Below, piece by piece: positions 32,488 to 40,266 of a stretch of DNA of 45,660 bases. Origin of the DNA: JACQGZ01 sp036004665 (GTDB lineage Bacteria > Sysuimicrobiota > Sysuimicrobiia > Sysuimicrobiales > Humicultoraceae); the NCBI GenBank assembly GCA_036004665.1, contig DASYRG010000044.1, forward strand, positions 1-45,660, given 5' to 3'. Below the pieces are notes generated by a model. It searched no databases. It saw nothing but the letters and a program-made list of their open reading frames with translations, and was not told the origin of the DNA. The position numbers and the translations under genes are program-made. How positions within the stretch are numbered: position 1 is the first letter of the stretch; the number at the start of each line of letters is the position of its first letter.

Positions 32488-34418
32488 TGCCCGGTCAACT
32501 CCTCCCAGAGGGGGCGGTCGTAGAGCGGGTCCGGATCCAACCGCGGGTAGCGCGGCGCCGCGTACTGGTTCGTCAGCGGAAAGAAGGGCGGCGCGTTGTT
32601 TGTCAGGAAGCGAGCGTCGAAGGTCATCTCCCGCCCATAGCCCGTGTAGCCGACGACGTTCCCCCCCGCGTCGGTCTGGAAACCGCCCCAGGCCCCAAAG
32701 CTGTCCTGCACCGTTCCGCCCAAGAAATGCAGGGTCCCGCTGTCCGGCAGCGTGTTCCACCCGATGACGTAGAATGTGCCCCAGGGCGCGAGCACTGAGG
32801 CGTCGATGAAGAGGTCGTTGGGGGCCAGGGCCCCGTCCACGGCCACGTTCCGGCTGGGGCAGGTCGGCGGCGTCGAGCACCAGGAGTAGAGCCCCAGCAC
32901 GTTTGGGATGGCATCGTTTCCGCCCGTCGGCGGGACCTCGTAGACGAGATGGTCCGTTATCACGATCTGCCCGTCAGCGGCAATCGACAACCGCGCGTCC
33001 TGCTGCACCGTCCCGTAGAGGCCGGTGGTGGGGTTGCCCGCCGTGTACAGGATGCCGCCCTTGGTGAAGATCATTCCGTTGAATCCCTTGCCCTTGCTCA
33101 CGCACGTGGCGTACGAAGGCGGCCCCGTGCACTCCCGCGTATCCGAGGCGGAATCGATGATGAATTTCCGGGGAGGCACGGCGCCGTTGTTGTGGATGAT
33201 GGTGATCGTCTGCTTGCCGCTCTCGATGCCCAGCACCATGTTGGCGACGTTGCCCTGGATGAAGATCCCCCCGCAGCTGGGATTGCCGCACTCGTCCATG
33301 AAGTAGGTCCCGACCGGAATGGCGCTGGTGTTGTTGGCCAGGGCCATGGTGCGCTGCCGGACGTCCAAGTTGGCGGGCATTCCGGCGCGTGCGGGGTCGT
33401 CCCCCAGCACCGCCCACCAGGGATTGTTGTTGCTCGGCGCACTGATCGGGGACGCCCCCAGGGTCATCCGCGTGGCCTGATAGACCGGCACATCCTCAGG
33501 CGGGTTTTCATCCGCGGCCAGGAGCACCGGGCTCCCCCCGTTGCCGTAGTAGACGTTCGATTGCACCTGCGAGACGGAAGAGCCGAAAGTGGGGTTCCCC
33601 CAGATCGAAAGGCGATCATTGGTGTGCACCGGGCCGTTGAAGGAGGAGGAGCCGGTCAGCCAGACGTTCGAGTTGGTCAGCAGCATCAGGGCCCAGCGGG
33701 AGTAAGATGCCTTCTCGATCAGGATCATCCAGGCATGGGATAAGGGAGCGCTGTCAAAGAGGTCGTCGCCCGGATCGGGCGGGCCCAAGGCGGCCGAGGT
33801 CAGCCACTCCCCACAGTTGACGAGGTTCCCCGGGTTTTTCAGACACACCGTGCGCTGGGCGTCCCGGCTGATTCCGGTGGCAACGATGAAGTAGTCCAGC
33901 CAGAACTGGTAGGATTCCACACCCCCGATGTTGCAGACGTTGGGCGACGGCCCGGGGGTGTTGTCGGCGGGGCGGACGTAGATCGTGGCGTAAAAGGAAC
34001 CGACCGTCGCCCCCGCCGCGTCCAACACCTCGATGGGCGCACCGGCGGTCCCGACGTTCAGCACGGCGCGGCGATTTAACGCATCATCCATCCAGCCCGC
34101 CCCGCCGTAGTCGGAGACAATCTTCCACCCCAAGTTCCCCGTGCAGTATCCCTGGATGATCAGGGGGGACGCGAACCGGACGTTCGCGTCCAGGTCGTTG
34201 ACCATCCGCCGCCGAAATTCTGTCAGGGCGCGGTAGGCGCCCGCCTCCGCCAGGTGCAGCCCCTGGCTGGCCCGGCTCTGGTCGAAGGAGATCCCCGTCT
34301 CTCCCATCGTGGCCATCGCCAGGCCGGCCACGACGACCGTGAGGATGAAGATGGCCAGGAGGGCAGAGACCATCGCCACCCCCGACTGGTCTCCTCGCAC
34401 TTCGGCGATCCTTCGCAT
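32484..34418 (-). CDS. PilX-like minor pilin with large C-terminal domain, copy 1
   Basis: A 644-residue protein. The N-terminus (GVAMVSALLAIFILTVVVAG, about residues 14-33) is a PilX-type hydrophobic helix, followed by GETGISFDQSRASQGLHLAE and AGAYRALTEFRRR, the pattern shared by PilX proteins. A long beta-rich region follows, with NGPVHTNDRLSIWGNPTF near 330 (similar to DUF4900-type domains) and a repeated MDECGNPSCGGIFIQGNV module. Many paired cysteines suggest disulfides outside the cytoplasm. GAGGAG precedes the ATG. The frame is open further upstream, overlapping pilW, but this start is well supported. Paralogue of the gene at 36715. It may be a tip adhesin or tip-complex protein. Confidence 0.87.
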   Translation of the reverse strand: MRRIAEVRGDQSGVAMVSALLAIFILTVVVAGLAMATMGETGISFDQSRASQGLHLAEAGAYRALTEFRRRMVNDLDANVRFASPLIIQGYCTGNLGWKIVSDYGGAGWMDDALNRRAVLNVGTAGAPIEVLDAAGATVGSFYATIYVRPADNTPGPSPNVCNIGGVESYQFWLDYFIVATGISRDAQRTVCLKNPGNLVNCGEWLTSAALGPPDPGDDLFDSAPLSHAWMILIEKASYSRWALMLLTNSNVWLTGSSSFNGPVHTNDRLSIWGNPTFGSSVSQVQSNVYYGNGGSPVLLAADENPPEDVPVYQATRMTLGASPISAPSNNNPWWAVLGDDPARAGMPANLDVRQRTMALANNTSAIPVGTYFMDECGNPSCGGIFIQGNVANMVLGIESGKQTITIIHNNGAVPPRKFIIDSASDTRECTGPPSYATCVSKGKGFNGMIFTKGGILYTAGNPTTGLYGTVQQDARLSIAADGQIVITDHLVYEVPPTGGNDAIPNVLGLYSWCSTPPTCPSRNVAVDGALAPNDLFIDASVLAPWGTFYVIGWNTLPDSGTLHFLGGTVQDSFGAWGGFQTDAGGNVVGYTGYGREMTFDARFLTNNAPPFFPLTNQYAAPRYPRLDPDPLYDRPLWEELTGQ

Positions 34419-34429
34419 CCCGTTCCTCC

Positions 34430-35398
34430 TCAGCGCGGCCGTACGGTCGCGGTCGGCGTGGGCGTGGCCGTGCGCGTCGGTGTGCGTGTCGGCGTGGCCG
34501 TGCTCGTCGGTGTAGGACCGGTGGGCGTCACGGTGGGCGTCCGTGTCGCCGTCACCGTTGCCGTCGGCGTCGGCGTCGGCGTGCCGGTGCTCGTCGGAGG
34601 GGGTGGCGACGCGCTGGCCGTAGGGATCGGCGTCGCGGTCATCGTCGGCGTCACCGTCGGCACGGGCGTGGGAGTCCAGGTCGGCGTCACCTTCGGCGTG
34701 GGCGTGGGCGTCGCGGTGCGCGTCGCGGTGGCGGTGGGCACACCGGCGCCCCGCGTCGAGGTGGGGCGGGTTGGCGGAGACCCCGGCATGCTCACCCCGG
34801 CGACGGGTGTAGGCACGGCGTTGCGCAGGAAGACGTCGCTGTTGACGACCCGGGTGGAGGTCTCGCCGCGCTGGAGGCTGATCGCCGCCTCGACGCGCAC
34901 GACATCCGCCGCGGCGCAGCCGCCGCCGTTGCAATCCGTCCCGGCGCGATCGAGATAGCGGAAGGTCAGACCCGTAACGTGCTCCGCCAGCACTGTCGGC
35001 GTCCCCCCCTCGACCCGTTCGAACTGTCCGGTCGAGGCGTTGTGGAGGAAGCGCACCGTGTAGGCGGCGGGTGGGTCCTTCAAGGGATTGTCCGCGGATA
35101 CGGTGAGTTCGATGCACGTGGGCCAGCCACAGCTCCCCCCGCTGGCGAGAACCCCGCTCGCCCACCGCGCCTCCTCGGCGAGCCGGTTCAGCGCCTGCCG
35201 CCCGTTCTGCTGCACTTCCAGGAAATCTTCGCTTACGCCGAAGGATCGTACCGACTGGCTGACGACGCCGTAGATGCCGCCGAGGGCGATCGTCAGGACC
35301 GCTAGCCCCACCACGATCTCCACCAGCGAGAGGCCCCCCTGCCCCCTCCACTGTCGCTGCGCCGCCAGCCACCATCGGATCCGCTGCATCGTGCTCAC
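34430..35398 (-). CDS. PilW-like minor prepilin with Thr/Pro-rich tail, copy 1
   Basis: A 322-residue prepilin. Signal segment GQGGLSLVEIVVGLAVLTIA with cleavage after GG-L and the +5 Glu, then the pilin helix (GGIYGVVSQSVRSFGVSEDF), then a beta domain ending NSDVFLRNA near 200. From about residue 205 to the end the sequence is a low-complexity tail of Thr, Pro, Ala and Val with scattered Arg (TATRTATPTPTPKVTPTWTP and similar). Such tails are often O-glycosylated or act as extended spacers. The gene starts immediately after the pilV-like gene and ends 11 nt before the PilX-like gene. Confidence 0.87.
   Translation of the reverse strand: MSTMQRIRWWLAAQRQWRGQGGLSLVEIVVGLAVLTIALGGIYGVVSQSVRSFGVSEDFLEVQQNGRQALNRLAEEARWASGVLASGGSCGWPTCIELTVSADNPLKDPPAAYTVRFLHNASTGQFERVEGGTPTVLAEHVTGLTFRYLDRAGTDCNGGGCAAADVVRVEAAISLQRGETSTRVVNSDVFLRNAVPTPVAGVSMPGSPPTRPTSTRGAGVPTATATRTATPTPTPKVTPTWTPTPVPTVTPTMTATPIPTASASPPPPTSTGTPTPTPTATVTATRTPTVTPTGPTPTSTATPTRTPTRTATPTPTATVRPR
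34431..34790 (-). repeat. Low-complexity repeat encoding the PilW copy 1 tail
   Basis: About 360 bp of degenerate short tandem repeats, visible on the plus strand as many variants of GTCGGCGTGGGCGTG and GTCACGGTGGGCGTC, encode the Thr/Pro/Ala/Val tail on the minus strand. The units are 6-12 bp and imperfect. Length is likely to vary between strains by slippage or recombination, and the region is similar to the tail of PilW copy 2. Confidence 0.8.
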
Positions 35399-35947
35399 TT
35401 AGCGGTGATAGGCGCCGCGCACGAGCGCGCTGGTGAGCCGGGCCACAGGCTGAGTCCCCGAGCGGTAGAACACCTCGACGCTCACCCAGCGCATTCGATC
35501 ATCCTGTCCCAGGTCGGCGTCAGCGGCGCATCCTCCGGCGTATGCAGGCTGCGTACCGCACCCGGTGCGGGACCATTCCACCGCCCAACACGGCAGCAGG
35601 TCACTCTCCTGGCCCGAGCGGGCGGACACTGCGGTGTCGTTGAGGAGGACCTGATACTCGTAGGAGCCATAGGGCGCCGCAAAGGCGCTGCGCCCCGCGG
35701 CGGCGATCCCGCAGAAGGCGGTGCGCCAGGCGTCCCGGCTGGGCTGAGCCTCCACGCTCGTGCGGATGGCTTCCATCTGCTTAGCGGCGAGGGCCGTGGC
35801 GGTCGTCACCCGTCCCCCCTGACTGGTGACGCTGAGCACCACCAGGAAGGCGCGCGTCACCAGCAGGATCACCATGGCCATCAGCGTGAGGGCCACGAGG
35901 ACCTCAATGACGGTAAAGCCGGCGACGTTGCGCCGTCGGGGCGCCAT
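35399..35947 (-). CDS. PilV-like minor prepilin, copy 1
   Basis: A 182-residue prepilin: RRRNVAGFTVIEVLVALTLM, with cleavage expected before the Phe and Glu at +5, followed by VTRAFLVVLSVTSQGGRVTT and a C-terminal domain with EYQVLLNDTAVSARSGQESD and MRWVSVEVFYRSG. It has cysteines in FCGIAAAG, LPCWAVEW and GCAADADLG. GGAGAG about 7 nt upstream supports ATG 35947; a GTG 15 nt further upstream is possible. Paralogue of the gene at 39706, sharing RAFLVVLSVTSQGGR exactly. Confidence 0.9.
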   Translation of the reverse strand: MAPRRRNVAGFTVIEVLVALTLMAMVILLVTRAFLVVLSVTSQGGRVTTATALAAKQMEAIRTSVEAQPSRDAWRTAFCGIAAAGRSAFAAPYGSYEYQVLLNDTAVSARSGQESDLLPCWAVEWSRTGCGTQPAYAGGCAADADLGQDDRMRWVSVEVFYRSGTQPVARLTSALVRGAYHR

Positions 35948-36041
35948 GTCTTGTCTCTCCACTGACCTCGGTTGTCGGCTTCCCTACCGGGAAAGTTGTG
36001 CCCGGAGGATTGCTGCCGTAGACTCCCCAAAGCCCCGATCT

Positions 36042-36109
36042 GGCTGAGCGGCGCACCCTCCGAAAACCGAACTACAGGACACGGTTTTCAGAGGGCGCGC
36101 CGCTCAGCC
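36042..36109 (+). repeat. Long-hairpin family copy h8 (pair with h9)
   Basis: A 28-position stem with two mismatches (36042-36069 with 36082-36109), 12-nt loop AACTACAGGACA, closing stem GAAAACCG with CGGTTTTC, outer end GGCTGAG with CTCAGCC as in h1. It lies 95 nt upstream of the PilV copy 1 start, antisense to it, and faces h9 across 28 nt, the shortest spacer of the pairs. Confidence 0.9.
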
Positions 36110-36137
36110 TGTTCGAACCACTCTTGCGCAGTCTCCG

Positions 36138-36208
36138 AAAGCAGCAGCGCACACCCGACAGAACCGTGAGCCTGTCTTTCGGTTCGGGAGGGTGTGCGCT
36201 GCTGCTTT
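36138..36208 (-). repeat. Long-hairpin family copy h9 (pair with h8)
   Basis: A 29-position stem (36138-36166 with 36180-36208). It contains the same tandem G-A/A-G internal mismatch as h2 next to CCC/GGG. The 13-nt loop on the minus strand is AAAGACAGGCTCA. It starts 9 nt after the stop codon of the FimT/GspH copy 2 gene. The outer arm AGCAGCAGCG differs completely from GGCTGAG copies yet stays complementary. Confidence 0.9.
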
Positions 36209-36217
36209 GCGAGACCT

Positions 36218-36718
36218 TTAGGGAGTAATGACGACGCGGCCGATCACGTTGACGACCACCTGCCGCTGCCCTCCGGTGGCGGCCCGCAGGAGGATCGTGC
36301 CCGCATTGGGGTTGCCGAAGGGGCTGACCGTCATGGTATCGGCGCCAAAGGTGGTGCTGACGAGATCGATCCTACGGGCGAGATCGAGGGGGCGGTCGGA
36401 AGCGTAGCCGGTCCAGGCGCCGCCGCTGCAGCCCCCGCCGGCGTTCCACGCGCCGCCGGCCAAAAAATCAATATTGTAGTCGTTCCCGGCGGGGTCGAAG
36501 ACGACGCGCCAGCAGCGCCGCTCCGCGCGGGCGCGCTGCTCCACCCAGCGCATCTCCGTCGCCAGGTCGCGCGCCGCGCCGACCAGCCGGCGGTTGGCGA
36601 TGAGGCTGGGACCACTGAAGGCGGCGGCGAGCATGATGGCCAGAACGGCCAGCACCACCACCGCCTCGATGATGGAGAAGCCCCGCTCGCCCCTCCCGCG
36701 CCGGCGGACGGCGATCAC
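36218..36718 (-). CDS. Minor prepilin, FimT/GspH type, copy 2
   Basis: A 166-residue pseudopilin with the signal RGERGFSIIEAVVVLAVLAI, cleavage before Phe and Glu at +5. The C-terminal domain matches copy 1 in order and cysteines: ERRCWRVVFDPAGNDYNIDF, GGGCSGGAWTGYAS, DTMTVSPFGNPNAGTILL and IGRVVITP. It starts with GTG overlapping the PilX-like stop by 4 nt and ends 9 nt before hairpin h9. It is the last gene of the upstream minor-pilin operon. Confidence 0.9.
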   Translation of the reverse strand: MIAVRRRGRGERGFSIIEAVVVLAVLAIMLAAAFSGPSLIANRRLVGAARDLATEMRWVEQRARAERRCWRVVFDPAGNDYNIDFLAGGAWNAGGGCSGGAWTGYASDRPLDLARRIDLVSTTFGADTMTVSPFGNPNAGTILLRAATGGQRQVVVNVIGRVVITP

Positions 36719-38727
36719 GGCGCAGCCAGTTCCTCCCAGAGCGGCCGGTCGTAGAAGTTGTCCGGGTTGACGCTGGCGCGGTCCGCGGTGTAGCGATCTG
36801 TCAACGGAAAGAAGGGCGGCGCAAAACTGCTCTGGAACCGCGCGTCATAGATCATATCCCGCCCGTAGCCGGTGTAGCCGATGATGTTGCCGAACGAGTC
36901 GGTGAGGAAGCCCCCAAACTCGCCGAAGTCTTGCTGCACCGTCCCGCCGATGAGGGTCAGCGTGCCCTTGTCGGCGATGGTGTCCCAACCTTTTACCCAG
37001 AACTTCCCCCAGGGCGTCAGGATGGATCCGTAGATGTGCAGGTCGTTGGGTGACATGGAGCCGCCGACGGTGACGTTGCGGCCGGGGCAGGTCGGCGCCG
37101 AGGAACACCAGGAGTAGACGCCCAGGACGGTGGGCAGCGGATCGAACGGATCACCCTGCCGGGGCACGTACTCATAGACCAGCATGTTGGTGATCGTGAT
37201 CTCCCCATCGGCGGCGATGGTGATCTTGCTGCTCTGCGCCAGCTTGCCGAAGAGGCCGGTGCTGGGGTTCCCCGGGCTGGCGGTGATGTTGCCGTTGACG
37301 TAGATGACGCCGTTGAAGCCCTTGCCCTTGTTCACGCAGGTCGAGTAGGAGGGCGGGCCTGTGCACTCCTGCACCCCGCCGGGGTCCAGCACGTACATCT
37401 TCGTCGTCCCGCCCGGGATGGTGACGACGATGTGCTGAAGGCCGTTGACGCTCGGCCCGGTCGGACAGGGGGGGCTGCCGAGCCCGGCGACGCAGAGGAC
37501 CATGTTGCTGACGTCCCCCTGCACCATGATCCCGCCGCAGGTCGGGTTAGCGCACTCATCCATGAAGTAGATGCCGGCAGGGATCGCGCCGCTGCCATTG
37601 GGCAGAGCGGTCGTCTGGCTGCGAATCTGTGAATTACTCGGCACCCCGACGCTGATCTGATCCAGGACCGCCCAGAAGGGGCTGTCCGCGCCGGGGGCGG
37701 CGAACTGCGCGGCATTGCGTGTCATGCGCGGCCCATTGTAGGCGGGACAGTCAGTTCCCCCTGGGTGCGATGGCGGGCAGTAGTTGTCGTCCGCGACTAC
37801 TCCCCCGCTGCCAAAGTTTACGTCATTCTGGAACTGTGTCACGGTCGAGTAGAAAGCGGGATTTCCCCAGATTGAGAACCGGTCGTTGGTATGGACCGGG
37901 CCGAGGAAGTCCGACCCGGTGATCATCCAGGTCGCCGAGGTCCCAAGGGTCATCAGCGCCCAGCGGGAGTAGGAGGCGCGAGCAATCAAGACCTCCCAAC
38001 CGTGTGTCGGGGGCGCGGTGTCCCAGCTGACATCCCCCGGGTTCCCGGCGGCCAGCCACGCCCCGCAGTTCACCAGGTTGCCGACGTTCTTCAGACAGAC
38101 GGTCGCCGTCGCGTTCCGTGTCACGGCGGTCGAGACGATGAAGGAATCGAACCACAGGCGGTACTTGTCGTTCACGTGGTCGCATTCGGCCTCGGGAGCC
38201 ACGCCGCCGCTGTTCTCCGCCGGACGAACATAGATGGTGGCATAAAAGGACCCGAGCAGCGTTCCGCCCGCGTCCCGCACGTCGATAGGTGCCGCCTGGG
38301 TGCCGATCCGCAAGAGCGCGCGCTTCTTGATGTTCTCCTCCACCCAGTCGCTCGGGCCGGGAGAGGGATATGCGAAATCGTGGATGATGCGCCATCCCTG
38401 CCTGGTGTGGCACATCGTGTGAAGGGTGTTCTGGATCGCGCTGGCAGGCACGGCTGCGAGTTGGTCGACCAGATCCAGGGCAATCCGGCGCCGTAACTGC
38501 CCCAACGCCCGGTAGGCACCCGCCTCGGCAAGCTGCATCACCTGGCTGCTGCGGCTCTGGTCGAAGGAAAGCCCGGTCTCCCCCATCGTCGCCAGAGCCA
38601 AGGCGGCGACCACGACCGTCAGGATGAAGATGGCGAGCATGGCGCTGACCATCGCCACGCCCTCTTGAGCCGCGCCCAGCCATCCTGCCGCGCCGCGCTT
38701 CTTCGGTCTCCTCGGCATCGCCCTCAT
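36715..38727 (-). CDS. PilX-like minor pilin with large C-terminal domain, copy 2
   Basis: A 670-residue paralogue of the gene at 32484. The N-terminal helix EGVAMVSAMLAIFILTVVVA and GETGLSFDQSRSSQVMQLAE are nearly the same, as are GPVHTNDRFSIWGNPAFY, MDECANPTCGGIMVQGDVSN and ECTGPPSYSTCVNKGKGFNG. The C-terminal end RPLWEELAAP matches RPLWEELTGQ of copy 1. The two therefore come from a duplication and have diverged in surface loops. Start ATG 38727 with GAGGAG upstream is preferred; GTG 38736 is also in frame. Secreted, disulfide-rich, probably part of a pilus tip complex. Confidence 0.88.
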   Translation of the reverse strand: MRAMPRRPKKRGAAGWLGAAQEGVAMVSAMLAIFILTVVVAALALATMGETGLSFDQSRSSQVMQLAEAGAYRALGQLRRRIALDLVDQLAAVPASAIQNTLHTMCHTRQGWRIIHDFAYPSPGPSDWVEENIKKRALLRIGTQAAPIDVRDAGGTLLGSFYATIYVRPAENSGGVAPEAECDHVNDKYRLWFDSFIVSTAVTRNATATVCLKNVGNLVNCGAWLAAGNPGDVSWDTAPPTHGWEVLIARASYSRWALMTLGTSATWMITGSDFLGPVHTNDRFSIWGNPAFYSTVTQFQNDVNFGSGGVVADDNYCPPSHPGGTDCPAYNGPRMTRNAAQFAAPGADSPFWAVLDQISVGVPSNSQIRSQTTALPNGSGAIPAGIYFMDECANPTCGGIMVQGDVSNMVLCVAGLGSPPCPTGPSVNGLQHIVVTIPGGTTKMYVLDPGGVQECTGPPSYSTCVNKGKGFNGVIYVNGNITASPGNPSTGLFGKLAQSSKITIAADGEITITNMLVYEYVPRQGDPFDPLPTVLGVYSWCSSAPTCPGRNVTVGGSMSPNDLHIYGSILTPWGKFWVKGWDTIADKGTLTLIGGTVQQDFGEFGGFLTDSFGNIIGYTGYGRDMIYDARFQSSFAPPFFPLTDRYTADRASVNPDNFYDRPLWEELAAP

Positions 38728-38756
38728 CTCCCTCACCGCTCCTCGCTCCGCGTCGC

Positions 38757-39704
38757 CTACCGGGGCCGGACGGTGGGTGTCGGGGTCACCGTCGGCGTGG
38801 CCGTTCGCGTCGGCGTCACAGTGGCGGTCCGTGTTGCCGTGACCGTCGCCGTGGGGGTTACCGTCGCCGTCCGTGTGGCGGTCACCGTCGCTGTCGGCGT
38901 GATCGTAAGGGTCGGCGTCGCGGTCACGGTCGCCGTCCGCGTCGCCGTGACCGTCGCTGTCGCCGTCACGGTGGCGGTGGGCGTAATTGTGAACGTCGGC
39001 GTCGCCGTACGCGTCGCGGTCGGAGCGATGGTGAAGGTCGGCGTAGCCGTCACGCTCGCCGTCCGGGTTGCCGTCACGGTGGCGGTCGGTGTTTCAGTTG
39101 GTATTCCGGCGCCGACCGTGGAGGTGGGAGGAGTGCCGTACGGACCGGTCGGTGTGGATACGGGGGGGGCGGCCGTCGGCGGGGCATTCCGCAGGAAGAC
39201 GTCGCTGTTGACGACTCTCGCCGAGGCGTCGCCCCGCTGCAGCGTTATTTCCGCCTCCACGCGGATGACGTCGGCGGCCGTGCACCCTCCCAGGTTGCAG
39301 TCCGTGCCGTTGAGGTCGAGATACCTGAAGGTGACCGCGGTGACGTGATCGGCCAGCGTCCGCGTCGTGGCCCCCTCCGTCCGCTCGAACTGCTGGGCCG
39401 CGGCGTTGAACTTGAACTGTACCTGGTACCCGACCGCCGGACTGATGGGGTTGTCCGGCGAGATGTTCAGTTCCACGCACGTCGGCCACGGGCAGGCGCC
39501 GCTGCTGGACAGCACCCCCTCCGCCCACCTGGCCTCCTCCCCCAGCCTCACCAACGCTACCCGGGCATTCTGCTGCACTTCCAGAAAGTCTTCGTTCACG
39601 CCGAAAGAACGGATGGACTGGCCGACGAGGCCGTAGATCCCGACCAGGGCGATGACGAGGATCGCCAGCCCGACCATGACCTCCAGGAGGGACAGACCTC
39701 GCAC
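38757..39704 (-). CDS. PilW-like minor prepilin with Thr/Val/Pro-rich tail, copy 2
   Basis: A 315-residue prepilin with a very short leader: MRGLSLLEVMVGLAILVIAL, cleavage expected after Gly and Glu at +5. The core domain parallels copy 1 (SFGVNEDFLEVQQNARVALV, FRYLDLNGTDCNLGGCTAAD, NSDVFLRNAPPT). From about residue 190 the tail is a long run of Thr, Ala, Val and Pro with Arg every few residues (TATVTATRTATVTPT units). GTG start just after the PilV copy 2 stop. Confidence 0.88.
   Translation of the reverse strand: MRGLSLLEVMVGLAILVIALVGIYGLVGQSIRSFGVNEDFLEVQQNARVALVRLGEEARWAEGVLSSSGACPWPTCVELNISPDNPISPAVGYQVQFKFNAAAQQFERTEGATTRTLADHVTAVTFRYLDLNGTDCNLGGCTAADVIRVEAEITLQRGDASARVVNSDVFLRNAPPTAAPPVSTPTGPYGTPPTSTVGAGIPTETPTATVTATRTASVTATPTFTIAPTATRTATPTFTITPTATVTATATVTATRTATVTATPTLTITPTATVTATRTATVTPTATVTATRTATVTPTRTATPTVTPTPTVRPR
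38761..39110 (-). repeat. Low-complexity repeat encoding the PilW copy 2 tail
   Basis: About 350 bp of imperfect short tandem repeats, seen on the plus strand as runs of GTCGCCGTGACCGTC and GTGGCGGTCACCGTC variants. They code for repeating Thr-Ala-Thr-Val/Arg units. The repeat is more regular than in PilW copy 1, with a unit near 12-18 bp, suggesting more recent expansion. Confidence 0.8.
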
Positions 39705-39705
39705 C

Positions 39706-40266
39706 TCAGTGGTACGCTCCCCGGATCACGGCCGTGGTCATGCGCGCCACCGGTTGCGCCGCCCCACGGTAGAAGACTTCCACGGTCACCCAGCGCAGCC
39801 GATCGTCCTGCGCGTCGTTCGCGTCGTTGATGCAGTTGCCACTCTGGTACCCAGGCGCGCCCGGGCAGCCGCCCCAGTCCCACCCGGCCGACCAGCAGGG
39901 AAGCAGGGCGGGTTCTTGCCCCGCGGTGGCGGATACTGCGGTCCCGTCAATGAAGACCTGGTATTCGTAGGCACCATAGGGCACGGCGAACGTCGTCCGG
40001 CCCACGGCCGCGATGTTGCAGAACGCGGTGCGCCAGGCAACCCGGCTGGGTTGCGCCTCCACCTGGGCGCGGATCGTCTCCAGTTGTTTGGCCGCCAGCG
40101 CGGTCGCAGTCGTGAGGCGCCCTCCCTGGCTGGTGACGCTGAGCACGACCAGGAAGGCGCGCGTCACCAACAGGATCACGACGGCGAGCAGCGTCAGAGC
40201 CACCAGCACCTCGATGATAGTGAAGCCCCGTGAGCTACTAGTGGTCTGACGTCGCACCCTCAGCAC
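39706..40266 (-). CDS. PilV-like minor prepilin, copy 2
   Basis: A 186-residue prepilin: TSSSRGFTIIEVLVALTLLA, cleavage before Phe, Glu at +5, then RAFLVVLSVTSQGGRLTTAT, identical over 15 residues to copy 1, and EYQVFIDGTAVSATAGQEPA with LRWVTVEVFYRG. It is the first gene of the upstream minor-pilin operon. The GTG at 40266 is chosen; GTG 40257 is also in frame and neither has a strong Shine-Dalgarno. A 396-nt leader region without a gene lies upstream. Confidence 0.88.
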   Translation of the reverse strand: MLRVRRQTTSSSRGFTIIEVLVALTLLAVVILLVTRAFLVVLSVTSQGGRLTTATALAAKQLETIRAQVEAQPSRVAWRTAFCNIAAVGRTTFAVPYGAYEYQVFIDGTAVSATAGQEPALLPCWSAGWDWGGCPGAPGYQSGNCINDANDAQDDRLRWVTVEVFYRGAAQPVARMTTAVIRGAYH

